Origin: Catellatospora coxensis
GTDB taxonomy: Bacteria > Actinomycetota > Actinomycetes > Mycobacteriales > Micromonosporaceae
Direction of reading: 5' to 3'
DNA length: 64,000 bases
NCBI RefSeq assembly: GCF_016862635.1
Contig: NZ_BONI01000001.1
Coordinates: forward strand, 124,001 to 188,000
The notes under the pieces are model-generated. The model was given only the letters and a program-made list of their open reading frames with translations. It had not been told where the DNA came from and searched no databases. The translations under genes were made by a program, and so were the position numbers. This document shows, piece after piece, positions 34,680-44,946 of this stretch. How positions within the stretch are numbered: position 1 is the first letter of the stretch; every line of letters starts with the position of its first letter.

Positions 34680-35921
34680 ATGACGGTGCGGGGCTGGGCC
34701 TGGCTGACGTTGATCGTCCTATGTGCCGCGCTGGCGGTGGCCGTGGCGGTGCTGGTGCCGTGGCACCGGCCGCCCGCACCCCGGGCCGATCAGCTCGCCG
34801 CGCTGGCCGAGCTGCCCGCGGACCGGGTCGCGCAGGCCCGGGAGCTGCGGGGCGAGCTGCGCTGGATCACCTACCCGGCGATGCTGATCGGGCTGGCGGC
34901 GGCGCTCGTGCTGGGGCTGACGCCGCTCGGTTCCTGGCTGGTGGGGCTGGTCCCCGGGCCGTGGATCGCCAAGGTGCTCGGCGGCGGTCTGCTGGTGCTG
35001 CTGGTCGCCGACCTGATCACGCTGCCGTTCGCCGCCTGGCGGCACACCGTGGCGGTGCGCTACGGGCTGTCCACTCAGGGCTGGGGCGGCTGGGCCGTCG
35101 ACCTGCTCAAGGGGTACGCCGTCGCGGCGGTGCTCGGCGCGGTCGCGCTGCTCGGCTTCTACACGCTGACCCGGTTCCTGCCGAACTGGTGGTGGGCCGT
35201 CGGGGCGGTCGGCGCGGCGGCGCTCGTGGTGCTGCTCAGCTTCGTGTTCCCGGTGCTGGTCGAGCCGGTGTTCAACAAGTTCACACCGATGGCCGACGGG
35301 CCGCTGCGCACCGAGCTGATGGACCTGGCCCGGCGCGACGGGGTGCCGGTGCGCGACGTGCTGGTCGCCGACGCGTCCCGGCGCACCACCGCGCTCAACG
35401 CGTACGTCAGCGGCATCGGCCCGACCCGGCGCATCGTCGTGTACGACACGCTGCTGCGGGAGGCCCCGCAGTCGGAGGTGGTCGCGGTCGCCGCGCACGA
35501 GCTGGGGCACGCCGAACGCGGCGACGTGGTGATCGGCACGGTCATCGGCGCGCTCGGCGCGGCGACCTTCGTGGTCGGCCTGTACCTGCTGGGGGCGTGG
35601 AGCTGGCTGCTGCACCGGGCGGGCGTCGAGTCGATCGCCGAGCCTCGGGCCGTCGGGCTGCTGCTGGCCATCGCGACGGTCGGCGGGCTGCTGGCCGGGC
35701 CCGCGCAGGCGTACGTGTCGCGGCTGATCGAGGCGCGGGCCGACGAGCACGCGCTGGAGCTGACCGGCGACCCGGCCGGGTTCGAGCAGATGCAGGGCCG
35801 GCTGTCCCTGGTCAACCTCGGCGACCCCGACCCGCCCGCGTGGGAGCAGGCCCTGTTCGGCAGCCACCCGACCGCCGTCGAGCGCATGGCCGCCGCCCGT
35901 GCCTTCGCGCGGGGGCGCTGA
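34680..35921 (+). CDS. M48-family membrane metalloprotease (Ste24-like)
   Basis: 413 residues with about six membrane helices. Zinc motif H-E-L-G-H in V-A-A-H-E-L-G-H-A-E-R-G-D, with the third ligand Glu probably in E-A-R-A-D-E-H-A-L-E-L-T. The D-A-S-R-R-T-T-A-L-N-A-Y-V-S-G loop is typical of Ste24/CAAX proteases. Bacterial members degrade misfolded membrane proteins. ATG 34680 is 37 bases after the NYN gene stop. Confidence 0.9.
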   Translation: MTVRGWAWLTLIVLCAALAVAVAVLVPWHRPPAPRADQLAALAELPADRVAQARELRGELRWITYPAMLIGLAAALVLGLTPLGSWLVGLVPGPWIAKVLGGGLLVLLVADLITLPFAAWRHTVAVRYGLSTQGWGGWAVDLLKGYAVAAVLGAVALLGFYTLTRFLPNWWWAVGAVGAAALVVLLSFVFPVLVEPVFNKFTPMADGPLRTELMDLARRDGVPVRDVLVADASRRTTALNAYVSGIGPTRRIVVYDTLLREAPQSEVVAVAAHELGHAERGDVVIGTVIGALGAATFVVGLYLLGAWSWLLHRAGVESIAEPRAVGLLLAIATVGGLLAGPAQAYVSRLIEARADEHALELTGDPAGFEQMQGRLSLVNLGDPDPPAWEQALFGSHPTAVERMAAARAFARGR

Positions 35922-35940
35922 CGGGCACCTGTCCGCGCGC

Positions 35941-35984
35941 GCTCACATCATCTTTGGTGTGGGCACATCAAAGATGATGTGAGC
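35941..35984. terminator. Hairpin terminator after the M48 protease gene
   Basis: GCTCACATCATCTTT (35941-35955) pairs exactly with AAAGATGATGTGAGC (35970-35984); with one wobble the stem reaches about 20 bp. It starts 19 bases past the protease stop. The remaining 166 bases to the next gene hold nothing recognised. Confidence 0.78.
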
Positions 35985-36150
35985 CGGTCACGTCATGGCC
36001 GAGCCGAGCCCGGCACGCCGTGCGGTCTCGCGTCCCCGGCTTCGTGATCGCCGGTTGCGGCCGGTCGGCGGGGTCGGGCCGCAGATCATGACGCCAAACC
36101 GCGATCTCGGCGTTGCCGGGCGGGGATCGCGGGGCCGGTAGGCTGCGCGG

Positions 36151-37281
36151 ATGCGTACGCTGCTGGTGACCAACGACTTCCCGCCCCGCCCCGGGGGCAT
36201 CCAGCAGTTCCTGCACAACCTCGCGATCCGCCAGCCCGACGGCGAACTCGTCGTCTACGCCTCGACCTGGCGCGACCCGAAGCAGTTCGACGCCGAGCAG
36301 CCGTACCCGGTGGTCCGGGACCGGACCGGGGTGCTGCTGCCCACGCCGCGGGTGGCGCGGCGGGTCGCCGAGCTGGCCCGTGCGGAGGGCTGCGACCGGG
36401 TCTGGTTCGGCGCGGCCGCGCCGCTCGGGCTGCTGGCCCAGGGCCTGCGCAAGCGGGCGGGGGTGCGGCGGGCCGTGGGCATCACGCACGGGCACGAGAT
36501 CGGCTGGGCGGCGCTGCCTGGTGCGCGTAGCGCCCTGCGTCGCATCGCCGACGGCAACGACGTGCTCACCTACCTCGGCGATTACCAGCGGGTGCGGCTG
36601 GCGAAGGCGCTGGGGGAGCGGACCAGCCTGCAGCGGCTGGCCCCGGGCGTGGACTCGGCGATGTACCACCCCGACGTCGACGGCGCGAGCGTGCGAGCCA
36701 GGCACGGGCTCACCAACCGGCCGGTGATCGTGTGCGTGTCCCGGCTGGTGCCGCGCAAGGGCCAGGACACTTTGGTACGCGCGCTGCCCCTGGTCCGCAA
36801 GGCGATCCCGGACGCGGCGCTGCTGCTCGTCGGCGGGGGACCGCACCGGCCCACCGTGCAGCGGCTGGCCCGCGAACTCGACGTGGCCGACCACGTGGTG
36901 CTGACCGGCTCGGTGCCGTGGGCGGACCTGCCCGCGCACTACGCCGCCGGGGACGTCTTCGCGATGCCGTGCCGCACCCGCAACCGCGGCCTGGACGTGG
37001 AGGGGCTCGGCATCGTCTACCTGGAGGCGTCCGCGGTGGGCCTGCCGGTGATCGCCGGCGACTCCGGCGGCGCGCCGGACGCGGTCCGCGAGGGCGAGAC
37101 CGGCTTCGTGGTGCCCGGCCGCGACGTGGAGACGCTGGCCGCCCGCCTGGTCGAGCTGCTGTCCGACGAGGCGCTGCGGGCCAAGATGGGCGCGGCCGGC
37201 CGTGCCTGGGTCGAGCAGGAGTGGGGCTGGGACCTCCAGGCCCGCCGCCTCCGCGACCTCCTGACCGTCCCCGAAGCCTGA
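36151..37281 (+). CDS. pimB: GDP-mannose-dependent PIM mannosyltransferase
   Basis: Adds the second mannose to phosphatidylinositol mannosides at the inner face of the membrane. GT-B fold, family GT4, 376 residues: V-T-N-D-F-P-P-R-P-G-G-I-Q at the N-terminus, H-G-H-E-I-G-W in the middle, V-S-R-L-V-P-R-K-G-Q-D and C-R-T-R-N-R-G-L-D-V-E-G-L-G-I-V-Y-L-E-A donor-binding part near 270-290. Position and sequence agree with PimB' (Rv2188c). PIMs are known membrane lipids of Micromonosporaceae. The same family also makes other mannolipids. Confidence 0.88.
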   Translation: MRTLLVTNDFPPRPGGIQQFLHNLAIRQPDGELVVYASTWRDPKQFDAEQPYPVVRDRTGVLLPTPRVARRVAELARAEGCDRVWFGAAAPLGLLAQGLRKRAGVRRAVGITHGHEIGWAALPGARSALRRIADGNDVLTYLGDYQRVRLAKALGERTSLQRLAPGVDSAMYHPDVDGASVRARHGLTNRPVIVCVSRLVPRKGQDTLVRALPLVRKAIPDAALLLVGGGPHRPTVQRLARELDVADHVVLTGSVPWADLPAHYAAGDVFAMPCRTRNRGLDVEGLGIVYLEASAVGLPVIAGDSGGAPDAVREGETGFVVPGRDVETLAARLVELLSDEALRAKMGAAGRAWVEQEWGWDLQARRLRDLLTVPEA

Positions 37282-37299
37282 CCCGCCCCACTCCACCTG

Positions 37300-37364
37300 C
37301 CGCAACTCTTAAAGAGTTGCGGTCACCCGGTGGTGCTGAGGCCGCGACTCTTTAAGAGTTGCGG
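37300..37364. terminator. Twin-palindrome terminator between pimB and uvrA-like gene
   Basis: Two 23-bp palindromes, CCGCAACTCTT-A-AAGAGTTGCGG (37300-37322) and the same with one base change (37342-37364), are 19 bases apart. Each can fold alone, or they can pair with each other in one long stem with a single mismatch. It separates convergent genes. Confidence 0.82.
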
Positions 37365-37406
37365 CATGGGGGCGGGACGGGCCGGTGGCCCGTCCCGCCC
37401 TGGGTC

Positions 37407-39797
<2,391 letters not shown>

Positions 39798-39870
39798 CGT
39801 GTCTCCATCTGTCGGGGGCGGGCCGCCCGCACGGCCGTGGCCGGCGGCACCGGCGGTGCGCTGATAGTCC

Positions 39871-39900
39871 TCAGCCGCAGACCCTACGGCCTGCGGCTGA
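39871..39900. terminator. Hairpin after the VOC-protein gene
   Basis: TCAGCCGCAG (39871-39880) pairs with CTGCGGCTGA (39891-39900) around a 10-base loop, 17 bases past the VOC gene stop on the minus strand, separating it from the UvrA-like gene. Confidence 0.6.
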
Positions 39901-39917
39901 CGATCCGCGTGACGTGC

Positions 39918-40274
39918 TCAGCTGTCCTGGAGCAGCCCGAGCACGTTGCCGTCGGCATCGGTGACGGTGGCCACGAGGCGGCCGCCGCCCACGTCGTGCG
40001 CGGCCTCCTTGAGGGTGGCGCCCGCGGCGGTCACCTCGGCCAGTTTGGCCTCGATGTCGGCCACGTGCCAATAGGCGACCGGCGAGGTCATGCCCTGGGG
40101 GCCGCCGCCCGGCACCAGGCCGATGTGCTGCCCGGCAGCCTCGAAACCGACATAGTACGGCGAATCGGCGGTCGGCTCGGCGCCGAGCAGCGCGGAGTAG
40201 ACCGCCTTGGCGGCCGCGAGATCGGACACGGGGTGCAGTACGGTCATGATCCCCTGCGTGGGCGAGCCGGTCAT
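39918..40274 (-). CDS. VOC (glyoxalase/bleomycin resistance) family protein
   Basis: 118 residues, one to two beta-alpha-beta-beta-beta units: V-L-H-P-V-S-D-L-A-A-A-K-A-V-Y-S-A-L-L-G at the N-terminus and V-T-D-A-D-G-N-V-L-G-L-L at the C-terminus. Metal ligands cannot be settled from one sequence; His 14 and His 65 are candidates. ATG 40274 has AGGAG at about 6 bases. Function unknown; family members are dioxygenases, glyoxalases or drug-binding proteins. A palindrome at 40308-40324 could control it. Confidence 0.85.
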   Translation of the reverse strand: MTGSPTQGIMTVLHPVSDLAAAKAVYSALLGAEPTADSPYYVGFEAAGQHIGLVPGGGPQGMTSPVAYWHVADIEAKLAEVTAAGATLKEAAHDVGGGRLVATVTDADGNVLGLLQDS

Positions 40275-40307
40275 GGTTGCTCCTGAAGTCGTGGTGACGT
40301 CTACGTC

Positions 40308-40324
40308 GGTCACTCTAAGTGACC
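40308..40324. promoter_or_regulatory. Palindromic operator candidate upstream of the VOC gene
   Basis: GGTCACT-CTA-AGTGACC, a perfect 7-3-7 inverted repeat, 34-50 bases upstream of the VOC start on the minus strand, a usual place for a repressor site. No regulator gene is adjacent, so the binding protein is unknown. Confidence 0.35.
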
Positions 40325-40368
40325 ACGTGAGCAGGGCGCTTCTCGAAACGTGACCGGTTGCGGCGCGC

Positions 40369-41847
40369 TCAGTCCTCGCGGGGCCACTCGTGCACGGGGA
40401 TGTTCTCGTGCATGTGGCGAATGTAACGCAGCAGCATCTCGCGCAGCGCCTCCGGCCGGTCCAGGCCCTTGCGCTCCAGGCGGTGCACCGTGTCGATCTG
40501 CCAGGTCGCGCCGTTGCGGCGGAGCAGGCAGCGCTGCTCGATCACGCCCAGCAGCCGGTCGCGCTCGCGCGAGTCGACGCCCCAGCTCTCCAGCCCCTGG
40601 TGCGCCAGCGGCAGCAGCCGCCGCAGCACCAGCTCGTACGCGCTCACGTAGCCGATGTCCGGCCAGAACAGGTGCGCGCCGATGCCCTGCCGCGCGCCGG
40701 TGTAGAAGTTCTCGTCGGCCTGCCGGAACGGCATCCGGGACCACACCGGCAGGCCGCCCTCGGCCAGCGTGCGCACCAGGCCGAACCAGAACGCCGCGTT
40801 GGCCATGATGTCGGCGACGGTGGGCCCGGCGGGCAGCACCCGGTTCTCCACCCGTACGTGCGGCATGCCGTCGGCGACGTCGTACACCGGGCGGTTCCAG
40901 CGGTAGATGGTGCCGTTGTGCAGGCGCAGCTCGGTCAGCTCGGGCACCTCGCCCCCGGCGAGCTGGTCGGCGGGGTCGTCCTCGGTGCAGATCGGCAGCA
41001 GTGCGGGGAAGTAGCGCACGTTCTCCTCGAACAGGTCGAACACCGAGGTGATCCAGCGCTCGCCGAACCAGACGCGGGGGCGTACGCCCTGGGCCTTGAT
41101 CTCCTCGGGGCGGGTGTCGGTGGCCTGCTTGAACAGCGGGATGCGGGTCTCGTGCCACAACTCGTGGCCGAACAGGAAGGGCGAGTTGGCGGCGATGGCC
41201 AGCTGCACGCCCGCGATGGCCTGGGCGGCGTTCCAGTACGCCCCGAACTGCGCCGGGCTGACCTGCAGGTGCAGCTGGGCGCTGGTGCAGGCGGCCTCGG
41301 GCGCGATGGTGTCGGCGGTGACGGTGAGCGGGTCCGGCCCGTCGATGCTGATCCGCAGGTCCTCGCCGCGGGCCGCGAACACCTGCTCGTTGATCAGCGC
41401 GTAGCGGGGGTTGGCCGACAGCGACGCCTCGGTCAGGTGCTCCGGCCGCAGCGTCGGCAGGATGCCGATCATCGCGGTGTGCGCGCCCACGGTGCGGGCC
41501 TTGCCGTCGGCGGCGTTCAGGCTCGCCCGGATCTGGTCCTCGTACGCGCTCAGCCCGCCGCCGGCGAGCTCCCGCGGCGGGATGTTGATCTCGATGTTGA
41601 ACTGGCCGAGTTCGGTCACGAAGGACGGGTCGGCGATGGCCGCGAGCACGTCGGCGTTGCGCATCGACGGGTGGCCCAGCTCGTCGACGAGGTTCAGCTC
41701 GATCTCCAGCCCGGTGAGCGGGCGCTCGAACTCGAACTGCGACTCGCCCAGCATCAGCGCGAACACGTCCAGGCACCGGCGGACCTTCTCCCGGTACCGC
41801 GCGCGGTCGGCGCGGGTGAAGACGTGCTGGTGCACCTTCTCGCCCAT
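40369..41847 (-). CDS. Glutamate-cysteine ligase family (GCS2) protein
   Basis: 492 residues. G-L-E-I-E-L-N-L-V-D-E-L-G-H-P near 45-60 and G-Q-F-N-I-E-I-N-I-P-P are the family active-site acidic motifs. Other members are glutamate-cysteine ligases or carboxylate-amine ligases. Micromonosporaceae make mycothiol and not glutathione, so gamma-glutamyl transfer to another amine, as in EgtA of ergothioneine synthesis, is as likely; no egt genes are adjacent. ATG 41847 is chosen over GTG 41856. Confidence 0.78.
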   Translation of the reverse strand: MGEKVHQHVFTRADRARYREKVRRCLDVFALMLGESQFEFERPLTGLEIELNLVDELGHPSMRNADVLAAIADPSFVTELGQFNIEINIPPRELAGGGLSAYEDQIRASLNAADGKARTVGAHTAMIGILPTLRPEHLTEASLSANPRYALINEQVFAARGEDLRISIDGPDPLTVTADTIAPEAACTSAQLHLQVSPAQFGAYWNAAQAIAGVQLAIAANSPFLFGHELWHETRIPLFKQATDTRPEEIKAQGVRPRVWFGERWITSVFDLFEENVRYFPALLPICTEDDPADQLAGGEVPELTELRLHNGTIYRWNRPVYDVADGMPHVRVENRVLPAGPTVADIMANAAFWFGLVRTLAEGGLPVWSRMPFRQADENFYTGARQGIGAHLFWPDIGYVSAYELVLRRLLPLAHQGLESWGVDSRERDRLLGVIEQRCLLRRNGATWQIDTVHRLERKGLDRPEALREMLLRYIRHMHENIPVHEWPRED

Positions 41848-41932
41848 CGGGCTCACCGCCCCTCAGCGGGATCCTCCGCTAATGTCCCATAGATCCTTGC
41901 CGGGCGGGAGCCGGATCAAACATGCCGAACAG

Positions 41933-41973
41933 CCGGAGGGGGCCCGACCGCGGTGCGGTCGGGCCCCCTCCGG
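41933..41973. terminator. Strong hairpin terminator after the HIT-protein gene
   Basis: A perfect 19-bp stem starting CCGGAGGGGGCCCGACCGC (41933-41951) with its complement at 41955-41973 and a 3-base loop; 10 bases past the stop of the HIT gene and thus the end of the ligase-kinase-regulator-HIT operon. Confidence 0.88.
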
Positions 41974-41983
41974 ACGTGTCGGC

Positions 41984-42502
41984 TCAGGCCAGGCGGGCCA
42001 GTTCGGCCGTGATGGCCTCGCGGAGCTGGTCGTACTCCTCCGCCTTCGGGGACACCAGGGTGTCGTGCTCCTCGGCGAAGCGCACCTCGTTCGGGTACCG
42101 CCACACGGGAGCGTCGCGGAACTCGCGGGCCTCCCACGAGTAGCGCGGGTGGATGTGCGCGTGCAGGTGGTGCAGCGAGTTGCCGAGGATCTCGTAGTTG
42201 AGCCGGCGGAACGCGGGGTCGAAACCGTTGCAGGCGGCGAAGACGGCCTCACCGAGCAGGCCCATGTCGGCCAGGAAGTCCGCCCGCTGGGTGCGGGTCA
42301 GGTCGGTGAGGTGGTCGGCGCCGTCCACGTCGGACAGCAGCACGCAGTAGCCCGGCAGGTGCTGCGTGTCGCCGAAGACGGCGTAGCCGCTGTTGAGCTT
42401 GGCCATGACGAGGGGGTTGTCGCCGCGCCGGGCGGCACCCAGCCGGTCGGTCCGCCAGTCGGTGAGCAGCTCGTCACCGCTGGCGTGCGCGTGCCTGCCC
42501 AT
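41984..42502 (-). CDS. HIT-family nucleotide hydrolase
   Basis: 172 residues. The histidine triad appears as H-H-L-H-A-H-I-H-P-R-Y near 120, where the last His of H-x-H-x-H attacks the alpha-phosphate. G-Y-C-V-L-L-S is the typical strand before it. Probably a diadenosine polyphosphate or NMP-conjugate hydrolase. ATG 42502 overlaps the stop of the response regulator (TGATG), so it is the last gene of that operon. Confidence 0.87.
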   Translation of the reverse strand: MGRHAHASGDELLTDWRTDRLGAARRGDNPLVMAKLNSGYAVFGDTQHLPGYCVLLSDVDGADHLTDLTRTQRADFLADMGLLGEAVFAACNGFDPAFRRLNYEILGNSLHHLHAHIHPRYSWEAREFRDAPVWRYPNEVRFAEEHDTLVSPKAEEYDQLREAITAELARLA

Positions 42503-43173
42503 CAGGACAGGTTCGGGGCGTCGGGCGCCTGCAGCAGGCCGAGGCGCAGCGCGGTCATCAGGGCCTGGGCGCGGTTGGCGGCGCCCAGCTTCTCGTACAG
42601 CTTCGAGATGTGCGTCTTGGCGGTCGACTCGCTGACGAACAGCTGCTTGGCGATGCCGGACACGCTCATGCCCTCGGCGAGCAGCTTGAGCACCTGGCCC
42701 TCGCGCGGGCTCAGCTGCGGGCCGCTCGGGGTGAGCCGGCGCTTCATGGCCTCGGCCAGGTCGGCGGCGGTGAACGCGCTGGGGGCGCTGGCCGCGTGGC
42801 GGGCCGCCGCGACGACCTCGTCGGCCGGGGCGGTCTTGGGCACGAACGCGCTGGCGCCGGCCTCCAGGGCGCCGAAGAGCTGGTCGTCGCCCGCGTACAT
42901 GGTGAGCACCACGATGCCCATCGTCGAGCTGGACTTGCGCAGCGTCCGGGTCGCCTCCAGGCCGCTGCCGTCGGGCAGGCGGAGGTCCATGATCACCACG
43001 TCGGGGTGCAGGGCGCCGGCCTGGCGTACGGCCTCGGCGGCGGTGCTGGCCTCGCCGACCACCTCGAACTGGCGGTCCCGCTCGAACGCGTGGCGAAGCC
43101 CCTTGCGGATCAGGTCATGATCATCGACGAGCAGGACTTTGGTGCGCCCTGTCGGCACGGTACTGGTTGACAT
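42502..43173 (-). CDS. NarL/FixJ-type response regulator
   Basis: 223 residues. Receiver: V-D-D-H-D-L, phosphoacceptor in V-V-I-M-D-L-R-L-P-D, Lys in F-V-P-K-T. LuxR helix-turn-helix: L-S-P-R-E-G-Q-V-L-K-L-L-A-E-G and V-S-E-S-T-A-K-T-H-I-S-K-L-Y. ATG 43173 has GGGGAG upstream; an extension to 43224 is less likely. It is 54 bases downstream of the kinase gene and is its likely partner. Confidence 0.93.
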   Translation of the reverse strand: MSTSTVPTGRTKVLLVDDHDLIRKGLRHAFERDRQFEVVGEASTAAEAVRQAGALHPDVVIMDLRLPDGSGLEATRTLRKSSSTMGIVVLTMYAGDDQLFGALEAGASAFVPKTAPADEVVAAARHAASAPSAFTAADLAEAMKRRLTPSGPQLSPREGQVLKLLAEGMSVSGIAKQLFVSESTAKTHISKLYEKLGAANRAQALMTALRLGLLQAPDAPNLS

Positions 43174-43227
43174 GCCCGCTTTTCTCCCCTTCTGGCACCC
43201 GCGCTCTGGCTGTGCGGGTGACACACG

Positions 43228-44946
43228 TTATCGCGTCGCCCGGCCCTCTTGTCGAGAGGAACCGCCCACGACCACGGCGACGGTCGTCCCCACCGGGTCC
43301 CGAGGCCTAATCTCGAGTCGGCCCCGGATACGTTCCGCCCTCTCCGCCATGATCGCAAGACCGTAGCGTCCGTCCGTACGCTCATCGGGTATGCCCCGGC
43401 CGTCGTCGGACACTTCTATCAGGCCGTACGGCGGGTCGACGGTGCAGGTCACCCACAGGTTCGCGGCATTCGCATGCTTTCGGGCGTTGGTGATCGCCTC
43501 CTGGGCGATACGCAACAGTTCGGACTCGATGGAGGCGGGCAGCCGGCCCGCCTCGTCCAGCGACAGGTTCACCTTCAACCCGGCCTGGTTGCCCGAGATG
43601 CGGGCGAACTCGGCGATGGCCGCGGTGAGCCCGCCGTGCCGGTCCACCTCGCTGCGCAGCTCGAACAGGCTCAGCCGCAGCTCGGTGATGACCCGGGTGA
43701 TCTCCGCCCGGAGCACGCGCAGCTCCTCCGCGGTGTCCTCGGCCCCCTCGGGCAGCGTCGCCTGCGCGTTGTCCACGCCGTACCCGATCATCACGAGCTC
43801 CTGGGCGACCCCGTCGTGGATCTCGCGGGCCAGCCGCTGGCGCTCCTCGTTGGTGGCGATCGAGCGCACCTCCTCGAACAGCAGCGCGGCCTCCAGCCGC
43901 AGTGCCGCCGGGGTGGCCGCGGAGACGATCCGGCCGGTCAGCGCCGGCGGGTAGCCGTTGGTGCCGTCGCGCTCCAGGGCCACCAGGCCCACCGTGCGCA
44001 CACCGGCGATCAGCGGCACGACCACGGCCGACACCGGGCCGGTCTGGTCGAAGGAGCGCAGCTGGGAGCGCCCGGAGAGCTGCGGCTGCTGGCTGGCCCA
44101 GGCGTCGGCGATGGCCGAGTCCGCGTCGAGGCTGGTCTCCCAGGCCGCCCGGGTCGAGGTGTCGTCGGCCTCGACCCCGAACTGGGCGAGCACCACCAGG
44201 CGGCCCGCGCCGCTGGCCGCGAGCACCGCGGCCCGCTGCGGCCGCCCGATCGGGCGCAGCTCCTCCAGCAGGTGCTCGGCGATGCTGCCCGGGTCCAGGG
44301 TCGCGCCGGGCAGCTGCCGGGCCACCTGGCGCAGCTGCGTGAGCAGCCGGGTGGCTTCCGCGTACGGCTGGGGGGTGCGGCGGATCAGCGCGGCCCGCTG
44401 CATCGCGCCGGTGGTGATGGTGCCGACCGCGGCCAGGATCAGCCACTGCGCGCAGGCCGCCAGGTAACCGAAGTGGCTCAGCTGCCGGGTGCCGTCGGGC
44501 AGCACGGTCAGCCAGCCCGCCACCGCCAGCGTCAGCGCGGCCGCGCTGAGCAGCCCGGCCGACTCCAGCGGCCGGTGGTTGAGCATCGCCGCGGTGATCG
44601 GCACGGCCAGGTACGGCAGGATCGCCGAGGCCCCCGCTCCGTCGGACAGCGAGTACATCTGGTCGGCGGCCAGCGCGACGGCGCTTGCCCCCAGGCCGAC
44701 CAGCACCGTCTCGGCGAACCGGCCCAGCGGCGCGAGCACCTGGTGCCGGGGCGTGAGCACGCCGGGCAGCCCGGCCAGGGCCAGCAGGGCGACCCAGCGC
44801 AGCTCTGACCAGTCCTTGGTGGCGGCCATGATCAGCACGCCCACCAGGAGCAGCATGGTGCCGCGTACGGCGACCGCGATCAGCTGTGAGGCCGGGATGC
44901 GCCGCAGCAGGCGGCGCTTCGGGCGCTCAGCGGTGGTAGATGGCAT
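43228..44946 (-). CDS. GAF-domain sensor histidine kinase
   Basis: 572 residues: about six membrane segments (25-190), a GAF domain (about 210-370), the phosphoacceptor in R-L-A-R-E-I-H-D-G-V-A-Q-E-L (near 385) and a HATPase_c domain (A-Q-E-A-I-T-N-A-R-K-H, D-D-G-R-G-I-P, G-L-A-I-M-A-E-R-A). The H-D-G-V-A-Q-E-L pattern is that of LiaS/DegS-like kinases. The start lies 20 bases inside the acyl-CoA ligase gene, so both are in one transcript. Confidence 0.92.
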   Translation of the reverse strand: MPSTTAERPKRRLLRRIPASQLIAVAVRGTMLLLVGVLIMAATKDWSELRWVALLALAGLPGVLTPRHQVLAPLGRFAETVLVGLGASAVALAADQMYSLSDGAGASAILPYLAVPITAAMLNHRPLESAGLLSAAALTLAVAGWLTVLPDGTRQLSHFGYLAACAQWLILAAVGTITTGAMQRAALIRRTPQPYAEATRLLTQLRQVARQLPGATLDPGSIAEHLLEELRPIGRPQRAAVLAASGAGRLVVLAQFGVEADDTSTRAAWETSLDADSAIADAWASQQPQLSGRSQLRSFDQTGPVSAVVVPLIAGVRTVGLVALERDGTNGYPPALTGRIVSAATPAALRLEAALLFEEVRSIATNEERQRLAREIHDGVAQELVMIGYGVDNAQATLPEGAEDTAEELRVLRAEITRVITELRLSLFELRSEVDRHGGLTAAIAEFARISGNQAGLKVNLSLDEAGRLPASIESELLRIAQEAITNARKHANAANLWVTCTVDPPYGLIEVSDDGRGIPDERTDGRYGLAIMAERAERIRGRLEIRPRDPVGTTVAVVVGGSSRQEGRATR

